This document shows, piece by piece, positions 40,399 to 50,828 of a stretch of 64,000 nt of DNA (the first letter of the stretch is position 1; every line of letters starts with the position of its first letter). Location of the stretch: contig CACIST010000002.1 in NCBI GenBank assembly GCA_902589395.1, positions 1 to 64,000 of the forward strand, given 5' to 3'. The stretch comes from an uncultured Pelagibacteraceae bacterium (GTDB lineage Bacteria > Pseudomonadota > Alphaproteobacteria > Pelagibacterales > Pelagibacteraceae). Both the position numbers and the translations under genes were made by a program. Under the pieces are notes generated by a model that ran no database searches, was not told the origin of the DNA, and worked only from the letters and a program-made list of their open reading frames with translations.

Positions 40399-41660
40399 GT
40401 ATCTATTATTTTATATCCAATATCTCTACGATAAAAACCGTAGTCCCAATTTAGATTTTCAATTTCTTTGATTACTATGTCTCTTGAGGACTTAAAATTA
40501 TCAGAGATACTAACAAAATTTAGCACTCTTCCTCCATTAGCGTGAACTTTGTTATCCTTTTTTTTTGTGCCTGCATGGTAAATAAAAAATGAATCATTAT
40601 CCTTTATATTTTCAATGTTAGGTATTTCGACATTTTTTTTATAAATATCTGGATATCCATTAGAGCAAAGGACTACACAAATACTTTTTTTTTCCTCCCA
40701 AAGAATATCTTGGCTCTCTAAAGTTTCATCACAACAAGATAAAATTAGATCTAATAAATCAGTAGCTAAAAGTGGCAAAATTGTTTGACATTCTGGATCT
40801 CCCATTCTCACGTTATATTCAATAAGATAAGGATTATTGTCTTTAATCATTAGACCAACATATAAAAATCCTTTGTAATTTTCTCCCATGTCTTTAATAG
40901 CCTGAAAAGTAGGATTAACAACTTCTGTAATTATTTTTTTGTCTAATTCTGCATTTATAAGTCCAGAAGGTGAATATGCACCCATCCCTCCTGTATTTTT
41001 TCCTCTATCCCCCTCACCAACTCTCTTATGGTCTTGAGCAGTATTAAATCTTTTATATGTTTTTCCATCTGAAAGTACGAAATAACTCATTTCATCTCCT
41101 TGCAAAAATTCTTCAATAAGAACTTGTTCAGCTAAACCAAATTTTCCATTAAATATTTCTTGCACAGCCTTATTTGAACTTTCCAAATCCTCACAAATAT
41201 AAACACCTTTACCTGCAGCTAATCCATCTGCTTTAACAACTATAGGCATATTTGCATTTTTTAAATATGAATAAGCTTCTATAGCTGTTCTAAATACTCC
41301 AAATTGTGCAGTAGGAATATTGTACTTTTCACATATTTTCTTTGTAAATATTTTTGATCCTTCTAATTGTGAAACTTTTTTGTTTGGACCAAAAACTTTT
41401 ATATTTTCTTTTAAAAGAAAATCAACAACACCATCAACTAGAGGTTTTTCAGGTCCTACAATTACCAAATCAATTTTATTTTCTTTTAAAAATTGCAATA
41501 AACTTTCAAAGTTATAAAAATCCATTTCTACATTCACTGCTATTGAGTCAGTGCCAGCATTACCTGGTATACAATATAATTCTTCAAGTTTAGGGGATTT
41601 TGAGATTTTGGTTGCTATTGCATGTTCTCTGCCACCATTTCCTAGAATTGCAATTTTCAT
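40395..41660 (-). CDS. purD: Phosphoribosylamine-glycine ligase
   Basis: MKIAILGNGGREHAIATKIS, VGPEKPLVDGVVDFL, VVKADGLAAGKGVYIC, RMGDPECQTILPLL. Confidence 0.97.
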   Translation of the reverse strand: MKIAILGNGGREHAIATKISKSPKLEELYCIPGNAGTDSIAVNVEMDFYNFESLLQFLKENKIDLVIVGPEKPLVDGVVDFLLKENIKVFGPNKKVSQLEGSKIFTKKICEKYNIPTAQFGVFRTAIEAYSYLKNANMPIVVKADGLAAGKGVYICEDLESSNKAVQEIFNGKFGLAEQVLIEEFLQGDEMSYFVLSDGKTYKRFNTAQDHKRVGEGDRGKNTGGMGAYSPSGLINAELDKKIITEVVNPTFQAIKDMGENYKGFLYVGLMIKDNNPYLIEYNVRMGDPECQTILPLLATDLLDLILSCCDETLESQDILWEEKKSICVVLCSNGYPDIYKKNVEIPNIENIKDNDSFFIYHAGTKKKDNKVHANGGRVLNFVSISDNFKSSRDIVIKEIENLNWDYGFYRRDIGYKIIDT

Positions 41661-41686
41661 ATATTCAAATATATATCCTATAAATC

Positions 41687-41878
41687 ATGAACAAGTTAGC
41701 AAAATTAAAATATCTACCAAATAATTTTGATATTATAGAAGAAGGTGACCATGTTATTTGTGCAGTTTCAGGAAAGAAAATTTCACTACAGAATTTGAAT
41801 TATTGGAATGTTGATGAGCAAGAGGCTTACTTTTCTTATGTTGAAGCTTCAATAAAAAAAGAAAAAGATACTGAATAA
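41687..41878 (+). CDS. DUF2093 family small protein
   Basis: LPNNFDIIEEGDHVICAVSGKKISLQNLNYWNVDEQEAYFSYVEA. Confidence 0.8.
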   Translation: MNKLAKLKYLPNNFDIIEEGDHVICAVSGKKISLQNLNYWNVDEQEAYFSYVEASIKKEKDTE

Positions 41879-41881
41879 TTA

Positions 41882-42742
41882 TTATTTTTTCCACCTATTG
41901 TGTGTCCATATCCATTGATCAGGATTTTTTAATATCATTTTCTCTAAGATGGTATTTAGATGTTCAGAAATTTCCTCTTGAGACTTTTCTGAATTGATTG
42001 CTATTGGCTGCGAAACATACATTTTAAAGTTATATTTCTCTAATCTTTCAATATAAATTGGAACCAAATCACATTCATATTTTTTTATAATTTGAGCTGG
42101 TATTGTGGTGGTAGATGCTAAGTTTCCAAAGAAATCAATTTTTATACCTTCTGTAACTCTTTGATCAATCATCAAGGCTATTGAGTTACCTTTTTTTAAA
42201 TTTTCTAAAATTTGTCTAGTGCCTGATCTTCCTTTCCTAATTTGATTTCTACAAATATATTTGGTTCTTATCCTTTCCATAGTTTTATTTAAAAAAATAT
42301 TATTAAGTGGTCTATATATTGCTGCTAAATTTATTCCATGTTTCTCAATTTGCATGGCCATGAGTTCAAAGTTGTTAAAATGACCTGAGATAAAAACAAC
42401 AGGCTTCTTGTTACTTTTAATTTTATCTAAATTTTCAATACCATCTATTCTAATAAACTGTTCTAACTTATTTTTTCTAAAATCTTTTAAAAATGGATAT
42501 TCAGCTAAAATTCGTCCATAGTTTCCCAAAATATTGTTAACAAATTGGTTGTCAGAAATATTTATTACAATTTTAGACTTATGCAGATTTTTAATTATTG
42601 ACTTTCTTTTTCTAAAAAGGTTTCCAAAATTTTTTCCAATAAAAAAACCCAAATTAGATGCTGATTTATATCCTATAACTTTGCAAATAATAAATAAAAA
42701 TTCTACCAAAAGAAATTCTATAAAATATATTATTTTTTTCAT
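41882..42742 (-). CDS. Lipid A acyltransferase (LpxL/HtrB family)
   Basis: VVFISGHFNNFELMAMQIEKHGINLAAIYRPLNN, IALMIDQRVTEGIKIDFFG, DQWIWTHNRWK. Confidence 0.9.
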   Translation of the reverse strand: MKKIIYFIEFLLVEFLFIICKVIGYKSASNLGFFIGKNFGNLFRKRKSIIKNLHKSKIVINISDNQFVNNILGNYGRILAEYPFLKDFRKNKLEQFIRIDGIENLDKIKSNKKPVVFISGHFNNFELMAMQIEKHGINLAAIYRPLNNIFLNKTMERIRTKYICRNQIRKGRSGTRQILENLKKGNSIALMIDQRVTEGIKIDFFGNLASTTTIPAQIIKKYECDLVPIYIERLEKYNFKMYVSQPIAINSEKSQEEISEHLNTILEKMILKNPDQWIWTHNRWKK

Positions 42743-43656
42743 ATCTTTTCTTTTAAAAAATTTGAAAACTTTTTATAATTTTCAATTTGCAACTCTACTT
42801 TTAAGTATTTTATATTTTTTTTATTATTATTTGTTAGTCTTTTATAATCTTTTTCTGTAGTAATGATTTCTAATTGTTCATTTGAAGCAATTTTTTTTAT
42901 TTTCTCTAAATCCTCATTCGTGTAATTATGATGATCAGGAAATATTAACTTTTTTGATATTTTAAACTTATACTTATTAAGTGTGTTTTCAAACTCCTCT
43001 GGATTTCCAATCCCGCAAAAATACAAGTACCTTTTTTTTCTATTCAAGTTTTTTATATTGATTGGAACATATTTGGAATAGAATATTTTACTATTAAACT
43101 TTTTTAATATTGATGAAAGTTTTGTATTTCTTTTTTCACCAACTAAAAAAATTGCGCTATATTTTTTTAACATTTCTAGTTTTTCTCTTAAAGGCCCCGC
43201 TGGAAGTAAATATCCATTACCAATACCATAAGTTGAATTAAAGCAAACAATTGATATGTCATAATCTATTTTTTTGTATTGCAAACCATCATCTAAAATA
43301 GCTACATCAAATTTTTTCAACTCAGCTTTATCTAAACTTGTACCTCTATTTTCATCACTAATTACCTTTCCATGAGCCTGAAGCATTTTTGTTTCGTCTA
43401 GTTGATCTAAATATCTTTTTTTAACAAATACTGTTCTAAACTTATTTTTTAAAATTTTATTTATTTGTATGCTTAGAGAAGTTTTTCCAGTTCCACCAAT
43501 ATAAATATTTCCCACACATATAGTTTTAATTTTATATTTTTTTCTAATTAAAAAATTTTTACTAAAATTTATTAAAATAGTAAAAATTGTAAAAGGAGTT
43601 AATAAATATGAAATTAAATTTTTATCATTTAAATATGATGGTTTAATAATTTTCAT
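42739..43656 (-). CDS. lpxK: Tetraacyldisaccharide 4'-kinase
   Basis: IKTICVGNIYIGGTGKTSLSIQI, DVAILDDGLQYKKIDYDISIVCF. Confidence 0.92.
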   Translation of the reverse strand: MKIIKPSYLNDKNLISYLLTPFTIFTILINFSKNFLIRKKYKIKTICVGNIYIGGTGKTSLSIQINKILKNKFRTVFVKKRYLDQLDETKMLQAHGKVISDENRGTSLDKAELKKFDVAILDDGLQYKKIDYDISIVCFNSTYGIGNGYLLPAGPLREKLEMLKKYSAIFLVGEKRNTKLSSILKKFNSKIFYSKYVPINIKNLNRKKRYLYFCGIGNPEEFENTLNKYKFKISKKLIFPDHHNYTNEDLEKIKKIASNEQLEIITTEKDYKRLTNNNKKNIKYLKVELQIENYKKFSNFLKEKI

Positions 43657-44892
43657 TTAGATAAATTTTTTAATCTCGAATAAATTCTTATTTAGTATTT
43701 TATCCCCTAAGTATTTTAACTTTTTATTCACAGTATTCCCTTGTAAAAAATTAATTTTTTGACGAACAACAGATTTCATATTTTTTATCGAGTTAACTCT
43801 TCTTGTAATTTTCAATTTCTCTAACATTTCATAAACTTCTTTAAAGTTCTCTACATGTGGACCATATAAGATATAATTACCTTTCCTTGCTGACTCGAGA
43901 GGGTTCTGTCCTCCATGTGGTATAAGTGATCCTCCCAAAAATGTTAATTTAGAAAGAGAATAGAATTTTGCAGACTCTCCGTAAGTATCCACTATGTAAA
44001 TATCTGTATTTTTGCTTAATTTTTTTGATGAGGTATGTAATTGGGAATTAAGACCAATATTGTTTAATTCATTAATTATTTCTTTTTTCCTGTTTATATG
44101 TCTTGGGATTATTATTGTAATCAGGTTTTTAATTTCTGACTTTAGTTCTTTATGTACTTTTCCCACGAAAAGTTCTTCTGTTCGATGAGTACTTGCTGCA
44201 CAAAAAATAACCTTTTTAGAAAATTTTTTTTTAAGAATTAAATTTACATTGTCTTTTTGTAATCCTCCAAAAAACTTTAAATTTCCCACCAGTTTTATTT
44301 TTTTTGTTCCTAATAATTTTAAATATTTTTTTGATTCTACGTTTTGTGGCAAAGCAAGAGTTATTTTTTCAAAAATTTTTTTAGAAAAATTAGGAAAAAA
44401 TTTCCATCTATTAAAAGATTTTCTTGTAATCCTTGCATTGAGAAGGATTAGCGGGATATTTTTTTTATGTAAATTATTAAACATATTTGGCCAAATTTCA
44501 GAGTCTACAAATATTGCTAATTTTGGTTTCCAGTGATTAATGAAATGTTTGGTTAAAAAATTTAAATCAAAAGGATAAAACTGATGAACAGTCTTTTTAA
44601 ACTTAAATTTAGATAAAATATGCGAGGAACTGATAGTTGATGAAGTAATTAAAATTCTTTTTACTCTTTTATCCTCTTCAAATTTCCTTACAATTGGAAT
44701 TATACTTAATATTTCACCTACGCTTGCGCCATGTATCCAAATTGTTTCATTGGGTTTATTTTTTTTTGGAAAAAAGCCGTATTTTTCCTTAAATCTGTTT
44801 TGATCCTCTTTTCCTAAAAATATTCTAATCAATATAATTAGTGGTGAAATTAATATTATTGGAAATAAAAATAAATTATAAATAACAAACAT
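43657..44892 (-). CDS. waaA: Kdo transferase
   Basis: IWIHGASVGEILSIIPIV, LAIFVDSEIWPNM, FLGGSLIPHGGQNPLESA. Confidence 0.94.
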   Translation of the reverse strand: MFVIYNLFLFPIILISPLIILIRIFLGKEDQNRFKEKYGFFPKKNKPNETIWIHGASVGEILSIIPIVRKFEEDKRVKRILITSSTISSSHILSKFKFKKTVHQFYPFDLNFLTKHFINHWKPKLAIFVDSEIWPNMFNNLHKKNIPLILLNARITRKSFNRWKFFPNFSKKIFEKITLALPQNVESKKYLKLLGTKKIKLVGNLKFFGGLQKDNVNLILKKKFSKKVIFCAASTHRTEELFVGKVHKELKSEIKNLITIIIPRHINRKKEIINELNNIGLNSQLHTSSKKLSKNTDIYIVDTYGESAKFYSLSKLTFLGGSLIPHGGQNPLESARKGNYILYGPHVENFKEVYEMLEKLKITRRVNSIKNMKSVVRQKINFLQGNTVNKKLKYLGDKILNKNLFEIKKFI

Positions 44893-46634
44893 TAACTTTT
44901 GTTTATTTGTTTATTATAATAGTTTTTATAAGTATCAGACTTATTTAAGAGTTCCTCGTGATTACCTGAATCCACTACCATACCCTTATCCATAACATAA
45001 ATTTTATCAGAATTTAAAATAGTTGAAAGTCTGTGCGCAATTACTACGGTTGTTTTATTTAAAGTCAATTTATCTAATGCTTTTTGTATTTTTTCTTCAG
45101 TTTCAGAGTCTAAAGATGAAGTAGCTTCATCTAAAAGAATAATTTTACTATTTTTTAAGAATGCTCTTGCTATAGAAAGTCTTTGTTTTTCTCCACCCGA
45201 TAATCTTACTCCATTTTCTCCTATTAAGGTTTGATATTTATTTTCAAGTTTATCTATAAATTCTGAACACATTGAAAGCTTTGCAGCTTCATAAATCTCA
45301 TCGTCGTTTGCTTCTGGTTTTGCATATTTTATATTATTGAAAATCGTATCATCGAACAAAGTAACATTTTGATCAACTATCGATATTTCTTTCCTTAAGG
45401 AAAATAAATTAACTTCTTTAATATTTTGTCCATCGATTTCTAATATTCCAGTTTTTGGATCATAAATTCTTGGAATTAAACTTAATAATGTTGATTTACC
45501 CGAACCACTTTGCCCAACCAGAGCGGTCATCTTTCCACCATTAATTTTAATATTTATATTTTTTAAAACTTTATTCTCTAAATTTGTGGAATAATTGAAA
45601 TTTACATTTTTGCAGTCAATTGTTCCGTTATCCAAATTTAAATTTATTTTATCTTCATTAGTTCCAATTAAATTTGTTGTGTCAATTATTGGAAGTATTC
45701 TTTTACTTGCAGACAATCCTTGACTCACTCCAACATTTATAGTTGCTAGGGATTTCACTGGTTGATAAGCCAGCATCATTGCAGCTAAAAAAGAAAAAAA
45801 ATTATTCAAGCTCAATTGATCATTCATTATCAATTTACCAGAATAAAAAATTAATATAGCGATCATGATTCCTGTTAAAACCTCCATAACAGGTGTGGCT
45901 CTAATAAAGACAGACGATATCTTTATTGATTTTTCTTTTAGATCATTAACAAATTTTTCTGATCTGTCGTTTTCATACTTTTCTCTTTGAAAAATTTTAA
46001 TAATTTTGTGATTTTTGAAAATGTCAATTAAATATTTATTTAAGTCTCCAGATTTCATCTGCGCCTCTGTTACTACTTTACCCATTCTTTTACCTAATTT
46101 TTTTGCAGTAAAAGATGCAAATGGAATCATAATGATGGCAATTAAAGATAATCTCCAATTTTGGATAAACATTACTGAAAGAAGTCCAATTAAAGTTAAT
46201 CCATCTTTAAACAAAGTTAAGAAGGATGTACTTAGCATGCCCGTAATTTGATTTACATCAAAATTAAGATTTGAAATATATTTTCCAGTATGTTTGTTTT
46301 CTATATTTTCTGTGTCAGCCTTTATAAAAGACTTAAGCATGTTCATCTGTATTTCTTTTTTTACTTCTTCAGCAACTTTAATCATTGTGACCCTTGCCAA
46401 ATAAAGTGAAATTCCTTTAGTTGCAAATGCTAGAATTATTAATAACGGGATTATCAAAAGTAGGCTCTGATCTTTATTAATAAAAATTTTATCAATTGCT
46501 GGATCTAATAACCATGCAGTTGCAGATGTGCTGCCTGCAACTAATATAGAAAAAAAGACTGCTAGGAAAATTTTGTTTAAATATTTTTTTGTATAGTCTT
46601 TGTAAAGTCTTTTTAATATTTCAAGGTTAGACAT
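44892..46634 (-). CDS. msbA: ABC exporter, MsbA-like (TMD-NBD)
   Basis: Walker A LVGQSGSGKSTLLSLIPR, RLSGGEKQRLSIARAF, ILLDEATSSLD; located in the Kdo/lipid A cluster. Confidence 0.9.
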   Translation of the reverse strand: MSNLEILKRLYKDYTKKYLNKIFLAVFFSILVAGSTSATAWLLDPAIDKIFINKDQSLLLIIPLLIILAFATKGISLYLARVTMIKVAEEVKKEIQMNMLKSFIKADTENIENKHTGKYISNLNFDVNQITGMLSTSFLTLFKDGLTLIGLLSVMFIQNWRLSLIAIIMIPFASFTAKKLGKRMGKVVTEAQMKSGDLNKYLIDIFKNHKIIKIFQREKYENDRSEKFVNDLKEKSIKISSVFIRATPVMEVLTGIMIAILIFYSGKLIMNDQLSLNNFFSFLAAMMLAYQPVKSLATINVGVSQGLSASKRILPIIDTTNLIGTNEDKINLNLDNGTIDCKNVNFNYSTNLENKVLKNINIKINGGKMTALVGQSGSGKSTLLSLIPRIYDPKTGILEIDGQNIKEVNLFSLRKEISIVDQNVTLFDDTIFNNIKYAKPEANDDEIYEAAKLSMCSEFIDKLENKYQTLIGENGVRLSGGEKQRLSIARAFLKNSKIILLDEATSSLDSETEEKIQKALDKLTLNKTTVVIAHRLSTILNSDKIYVMDKGMVVDSGNHEELLNKSDTYKNYYNKQINKS

Positions 46635-47501
46635 TTAAATTATTTTTCCAATTAAAATATTAATAAATACAATAAGACCCAATAAATTATTGCTTTTAAA
46701 TTTTACTAGACACATATTAGGATTCGATACTTCAAGATTTTTTATTTGATAGAAGGTCAAATGAAAAAGAGTAAATACTAGGGAAATAAAGTATGACACT
46801 TTAAAGGCCATTAAAATACCAACCAAAATTAATGAAAGAAAAAAAAATATGTAACATAAAGAAATAAATTTTTTTGGGTTATTTTTAAATTTTATCGAGG
46901 TAGACTTAACTCCTATAATCTCATCATCTTTAATATCTTGATATCCATAAATAGTGTCGTAACCCAGTGTCCAAAATATGGCTCCAAAATAAAAAATAAT
47001 TGGCACTAAATTTATGCTGTTATTTATTGATATCCACGCAAGAACAAGACCATAGTTGAATGTAATTCCTAAAAATAGCTGTGGCCAATATGTAAATCTC
47101 TTCATTAAAGGATAAGTAAATGCCAATGGCATAGATAATAGTGCCATTAAAATTGTTAATTTATTAAAATTAATTAATACTAAAAATGCTAATCCACACA
47201 AAATAAAAGAATAAATTGTTGCACGCTTTATAGAAACTTTTCCTGATGCAATTGGTCTATTTTTGGTTCTCTCGACTTTTTTGTCGAAATTTTTATCTAC
47301 TATGTCATTAACAATACAACCAGCAGATCTCATTAGCATTGAACCAAGTAAAAATAACAAGGAATAAAAATAAAATATTTCTAATTCAGAATTAAAATCA
47401 TAAGCAATAGTAAGACCCCATAGACAAGGCCAAAATAATAGCATGTATCCGATTGGTTTATTTAATCTCGTAAGTTCAATGAACAATTTGATATTTTGCA
47501 T
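46635..47501 (-). CDS. ubiA: 4-hydroxybenzoate polyprenyltransferase
   Basis: RLNKPIGYMLLFWPCLWGL, RSAGCIVNDIVDKNFDKKVERTKNRPIASG, YQDIKDDEIIGVKSTSIKF. Confidence 0.94.
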   Translation of the reverse strand: MQNIKLFIELTRLNKPIGYMLLFWPCLWGLTIAYDFNSELEIFYFYSLLFLLGSMLMRSAGCIVNDIVDKNFDKKVERTKNRPIASGKVSIKRATIYSFILCGLAFLVLINFNKLTILMALLSMPLAFTYPLMKRFTYWPQLFLGITFNYGLVLAWISINNSINLVPIIFYFGAIFWTLGYDTIYGYQDIKDDEIIGVKSTSIKFKNNPKKFISLCYIFFFLSLILVGILMAFKVSYFISLVFTLFHLTFYQIKNLEVSNPNMCLVKFKSNNLLGLIVFINILIGKII

Positions 47502-47553
47502 AACAATTTACTTGTAAATAGCAAAGCAGAGTTTCATAATCAAATTGATTCGA

Positions 47554-47961
47554 ATGAATATAGATTACACCGTCACAGCATTAATGTTTCCAGCAATACC
47601 GCTTATAATGAGTGTATATAGCAATCGATTTCATACCTTGAGTGGATTAATAAGAAAAATTCATGATGAGTATGTCTTTGAAAAACACACTCCTCCAGAA
47701 TGGAAAGATCAACTAATAAACCTAAACAGCAGAATTGGAGTATTAAAGTTTGCAATTATGTCAGCAGCATTTGGCTTTTTATTTAATATGCTTACTGTAT
47801 TTGCTCTTTATTTAGAAAGTTTAATTGTAGCTAGAGTAATCTTTGGAACGTGTTGTTTATCAATGATGATTTCAATAATATTTTTTATTAGAGAAATACA
47901 AATTTCTACCAAGGCTTTAAAACTTCATCTTTCTGACATGGATGTTAAGTTTAAGGAATAA
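47554..47961 (+). CDS. DUF2721 family membrane protein
   Basis: ALMFPAIPLIMSVYSNRFHTLSGLIRKIHDEY. ATG at 47554 is preferred to the TTG at 47545. Confidence 0.8.
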   Translation: MNIDYTVTALMFPAIPLIMSVYSNRFHTLSGLIRKIHDEYVFEKHTPPEWKDQLINLNSRIGVLKFAIMSAAFGFLFNMLTVFALYLESLIVARVIFGTCCLSMMISIIFFIREIQISTKALKLHLSDMDVKFKE

Positions 47962-48922
47962 TTATTGCTGGACCTGTAATTTTTCTTCCTTCTAGATCTT
48001 TATGTGCTTGAACAGCATCTTCTAATTTGTATTTTTTAAAAATTTCTATTTTTACATTTCCTGATGAAATTTGTTTAAACAACATATTAGCCGCTTCTTG
48101 TATTTCTTCACTATTTGTGAAGTACTGATTCATTGCAGGTCTTACAAAATAAATACCTTTTGGTTGTAAAGATTTTGAAACAATAATTGGGTCAAGTGGA
48201 CCTGATGCATTTCCAAATGAAACCATTGTTCCTCTTAATTTTAGACATTCAATGGATTTGTCATATGTTGTTTTACCCACACCATCATAAACAACTGAAA
48301 CACCTTTACCATCTGTGAGTTCCAACACCTTTTTTGCAAAGTCTTCCTTAGAATAGTTTATAACCTCATCACAACCATACTTTTTTGCTGTCTCAACTTT
48401 TTCTTCACTACCAACTGTTCCAATAACTTTCAGTCCTAAACTTTTTGCCCACTGACAAAAGAATTGTCCCACACCACCTGCTGCTGCATGAAATAAGACA
48501 GTTTCATACTCTTTTGGAACATATGTTTTGTGTAATAAATAAAAAGTTGTCATTCCTTTTGTCATTGCACTCGAAATTTGCTCTAAATCAATATCATCAG
48601 GAACTTTTACAATATTTTTTGATGTATAATTTCTGTGAGTTGAGTAAGCACCTAAAGGAGCTGCAGCATATGCAATTTTATCTCCTACTGAAAAATTTGA
48701 AACATTTGAACCAACTTCTTTAATTATTCCTGCTGCTTCCATTCCAATCCCAGTTGGTAATTGAAGAGGGTATAAACCAGACCTATGATATGTATCTATA
48801 TAATTTAAACCAATTGAAACATGTTCGATTTGAACTTCATCTGCTCCTGGTTTTTCTAAAGTTATATCCTCTAGTTTAAGAACTTCTGGTCCACCCGTAA
48901 TTGTTACTTTAATAGATTTCAT
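47951..48922 (-). CDS. Quinone oxidoreductase / zinc-less MDR family
   Basis: GIGMEAAGIIKEVGSNVSNFSVGDKIAY, VLFHAAAGGVGQFFCQWAKSLGLKVIGTVGSEEK. Confidence 0.92.
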   Translation of the reverse strand: MKSIKVTITGGPEVLKLEDITLEKPGADEVQIEHVSIGLNYIDTYHRSGLYPLQLPTGIGMEAAGIIKEVGSNVSNFSVGDKIAYAAAPLGAYSTHRNYTSKNIVKVPDDIDLEQISSAMTKGMTTFYLLHKTYVPKEYETVLFHAAAGGVGQFFCQWAKSLGLKVIGTVGSEEKVETAKKYGCDEVINYSKEDFAKKVLELTDGKGVSVVYDGVGKTTYDKSIECLKLRGTMVSFGNASGPLDPIIVSKSLQPKGIYFVRPAMNQYFTNSEEIQEAANMLFKQISSGNVKIEIFKKYKLEDAVQAHKDLEGRKITGPAIIIP

Positions 48923-49755
48923 TTTACAAATGTACCTTTATGATAATCCTCGACTGCTTGCAAGATTTCTTGTTTAGTGTTCATAACAAATGGACCACCC
49001 CTAGCAATTTGTTCGCCTATTGGTTTCCCAGCAATTAGAAGAAACTTAGTATCAGTTGAGCCATAAACCTTAAGTTTATCTCCCTTTTCTAAAATAATTA
49101 GTTTTGAATTTTCAACTTTTTGATGCTGCTGATTTCCAATTTTTATCTCTCCCTCAACTAAATAAATAAATGAATTATGAGTTGATGGTAAATCGAAATT
49201 AAACTCTTTGTCTTTCTTTAATTCTACATCAAAATAAATAGGTTCAACATTATGTTTTTTTATAGGTCCCTCAGCTTGTTCGAATTTACCAGCTATTACT
49301 TTTACAATTTTTTCCTCATCTTTGTATGATTGCATCTGATCCGCATCTATGTAAATGTAACTAGGCTTGCTCATTTTTAGTTTCGCTGGCATGTTGATCC
49401 ATAATTGAAATCCATGTAGTTTACCTTCTTTCATCGCAGGCATTTCAGAGTGAATTATTCCACTTCCTGTTTTCATCCACTGAACATCTCCAGCAGTCAT
49501 TCTACCTTCGCCACCTGTACTATCCTTGTGCTCAAAATCTCCAGCCAACATATAGGTTACTGTTTCTATTCCTCGATGAGGATGAGGTGGAAAACCAGCT
49601 ATATAATCCTCACTATTTTCTGATCCAAATTCATCCAGCATTAAAAATGGATCAAAGTAATTTGGCTCTACACCAATACTTCTTTTTAATTTAACTCCAG
49701 CCCCGTCAGATGCTGGCGTAGGTTCAATAATTTTTTTTATCTCTATATCTGACAT
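48919..49755 (-). CDS. Pirin family protein
   Basis: FPPHPHRGIETVTYMLAGDFEHKDSTGGEGRMTAGDVQWMKTGSGIIHSEMP. Confidence 0.95.
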   Translation of the reverse strand: MSDIEIKKIIEPTPASDGAGVKLKRSIGVEPNYFDPFLMLDEFGSENSEDYIAGFPPHPHRGIETVTYMLAGDFEHKDSTGGEGRMTAGDVQWMKTGSGIIHSEMPAMKEGKLHGFQLWINMPAKLKMSKPSYIYIDADQMQSYKDEEKIVKVIAGKFEQAEGPIKKHNVEPIYFDVELKKDKEFNFDLPSTHNSFIYLVEGEIKIGNQQHQKVENSKLIILEKGDKLKVYGSTDTKFLLIAGKPIGEQIARGGPFVMNTKQEILQAVEDYHKGTFVK

Positions 49756-49760
49756 ATTAT

Positions 49761-50132
49761 CTAAAATTTCTTATCTAAACTAAAATCTTTAGTTCCATTT
49801 ATGAATATAAATAGAAACCCACCAGCTAATGCTATATTTTTCAAAAAAGATCCTAATTGCATCTGGTCCGAAAAATCGTTGTGAAAAATTACTGCTGTAG
49901 CAATACAAAATAGACTTAATAAACCTGCTGCAATTTTTGCTTTATAGCCTAATATAATTAAGATAGGTCCAACTATCTCTAAAATTATTGCTGGTATAAG
50001 TAAAATTCCTGGTATTCCAAAACCTTCCATCCAGCCAACTGTTCCATCATAATTACTAATTTTAAAAATACCATTAAGAAGAAATAAAGCTGAAATTAAA
50101 ATTCTCGCAACAAGATCTAAAATGTTTGTCAT
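49761..50132 (-). CDS. DoxX family membrane protein
   Basis: RILISALFLLNGIFKI...ILEIVGPILIILGYKAKIAAGLLS. Confidence 0.88.
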   Translation of the reverse strand: MTNILDLVARILISALFLLNGIFKISNYDGTVGWMEGFGIPGILLIPAIILEIVGPILIILGYKAKIAAGLLSLFCIATAVIFHNDFSDQMQLGSFLKNIALAGGFLFIFINGTKDFSLDKKF

Positions 50133-50152
50133 AATTTCAAAATAATGACTTG

Positions 50153-50812
50153 TTAAATAATATCAAGCAAGTCTTTGAGATTATTTATCTGATTCTCCGG
50201 AAAGTAATCTAGATTATCAAAAACAATATTATTTCTATTCACCCAAATAGCATTATAACCATAATTACCACCCCCAGAAACATCCCATGTATTTGCGCTT
50301 AAAAAAGCAACTTCATGTTTTTCAATCTTATATTTTTTAACTGGAATATCGTATACCTTTGAATCTGGCTTGAAAATACCTACCTCTTCCACTGAAAAAA
50401 TATCATCAAAAATTTTAAGATTATTACTGGAGACCAATTCATGGAGATGGGAAGTAGTTCCATTTGACAGTATAGATAGTTTGTAATTTTTTTCTTTTAA
50501 TAATTGTAGAGTCTCTTTTACTTCTGGATAAGGAGAAAGAATTTTATAAAGATCAAGTAATTGACTTTTCATATTAGGATTAATATTAAAAACTTTCATT
50601 GATTTATCTAAACTATCCTCAGTAATTTTCCAAAAATCTTTATGTCTTTTCATTAAACTTCTAAGCCAAGTATATTCTAGCTGAGTTGTTCGCCAATAAT
50701 TTGAAAAACTTTCCCATTTACTGCCAATTTCATCTTTGCATTTTTCTGCTGCAGAATTGACATCAAATAAAGTTCCATAGGCATCGAAAATTATTGCTTT
50801 AATATTTGTCAT
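50153..50812 (-). CDS. Haloacid dehalogenase type II (HAD superfamily)
   Basis: AIIFDAYGTLFDVNSAAEK, LSILSNGT, FKPDSKVYDIPV, FLSANTWDVSGGGNYGYNAIWVNR. Confidence 0.93.
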   Translation of the reverse strand: MTNIKAIIFDAYGTLFDVNSAAEKCKDEIGSKWESFSNYWRTTQLEYTWLRSLMKRHKDFWKITEDSLDKSMKVFNINPNMKSQLLDLYKILSPYPEVKETLQLLKEKNYKLSILSNGTTSHLHELVSSNNLKIFDDIFSVEEVGIFKPDSKVYDIPVKKYKIEKHEVAFLSANTWDVSGGGNYGYNAIWVNRNNIVFDNLDYFPENQINNLKDLLDII

Positions 50813-50828
50813 AATTTACTTTCTTGAT

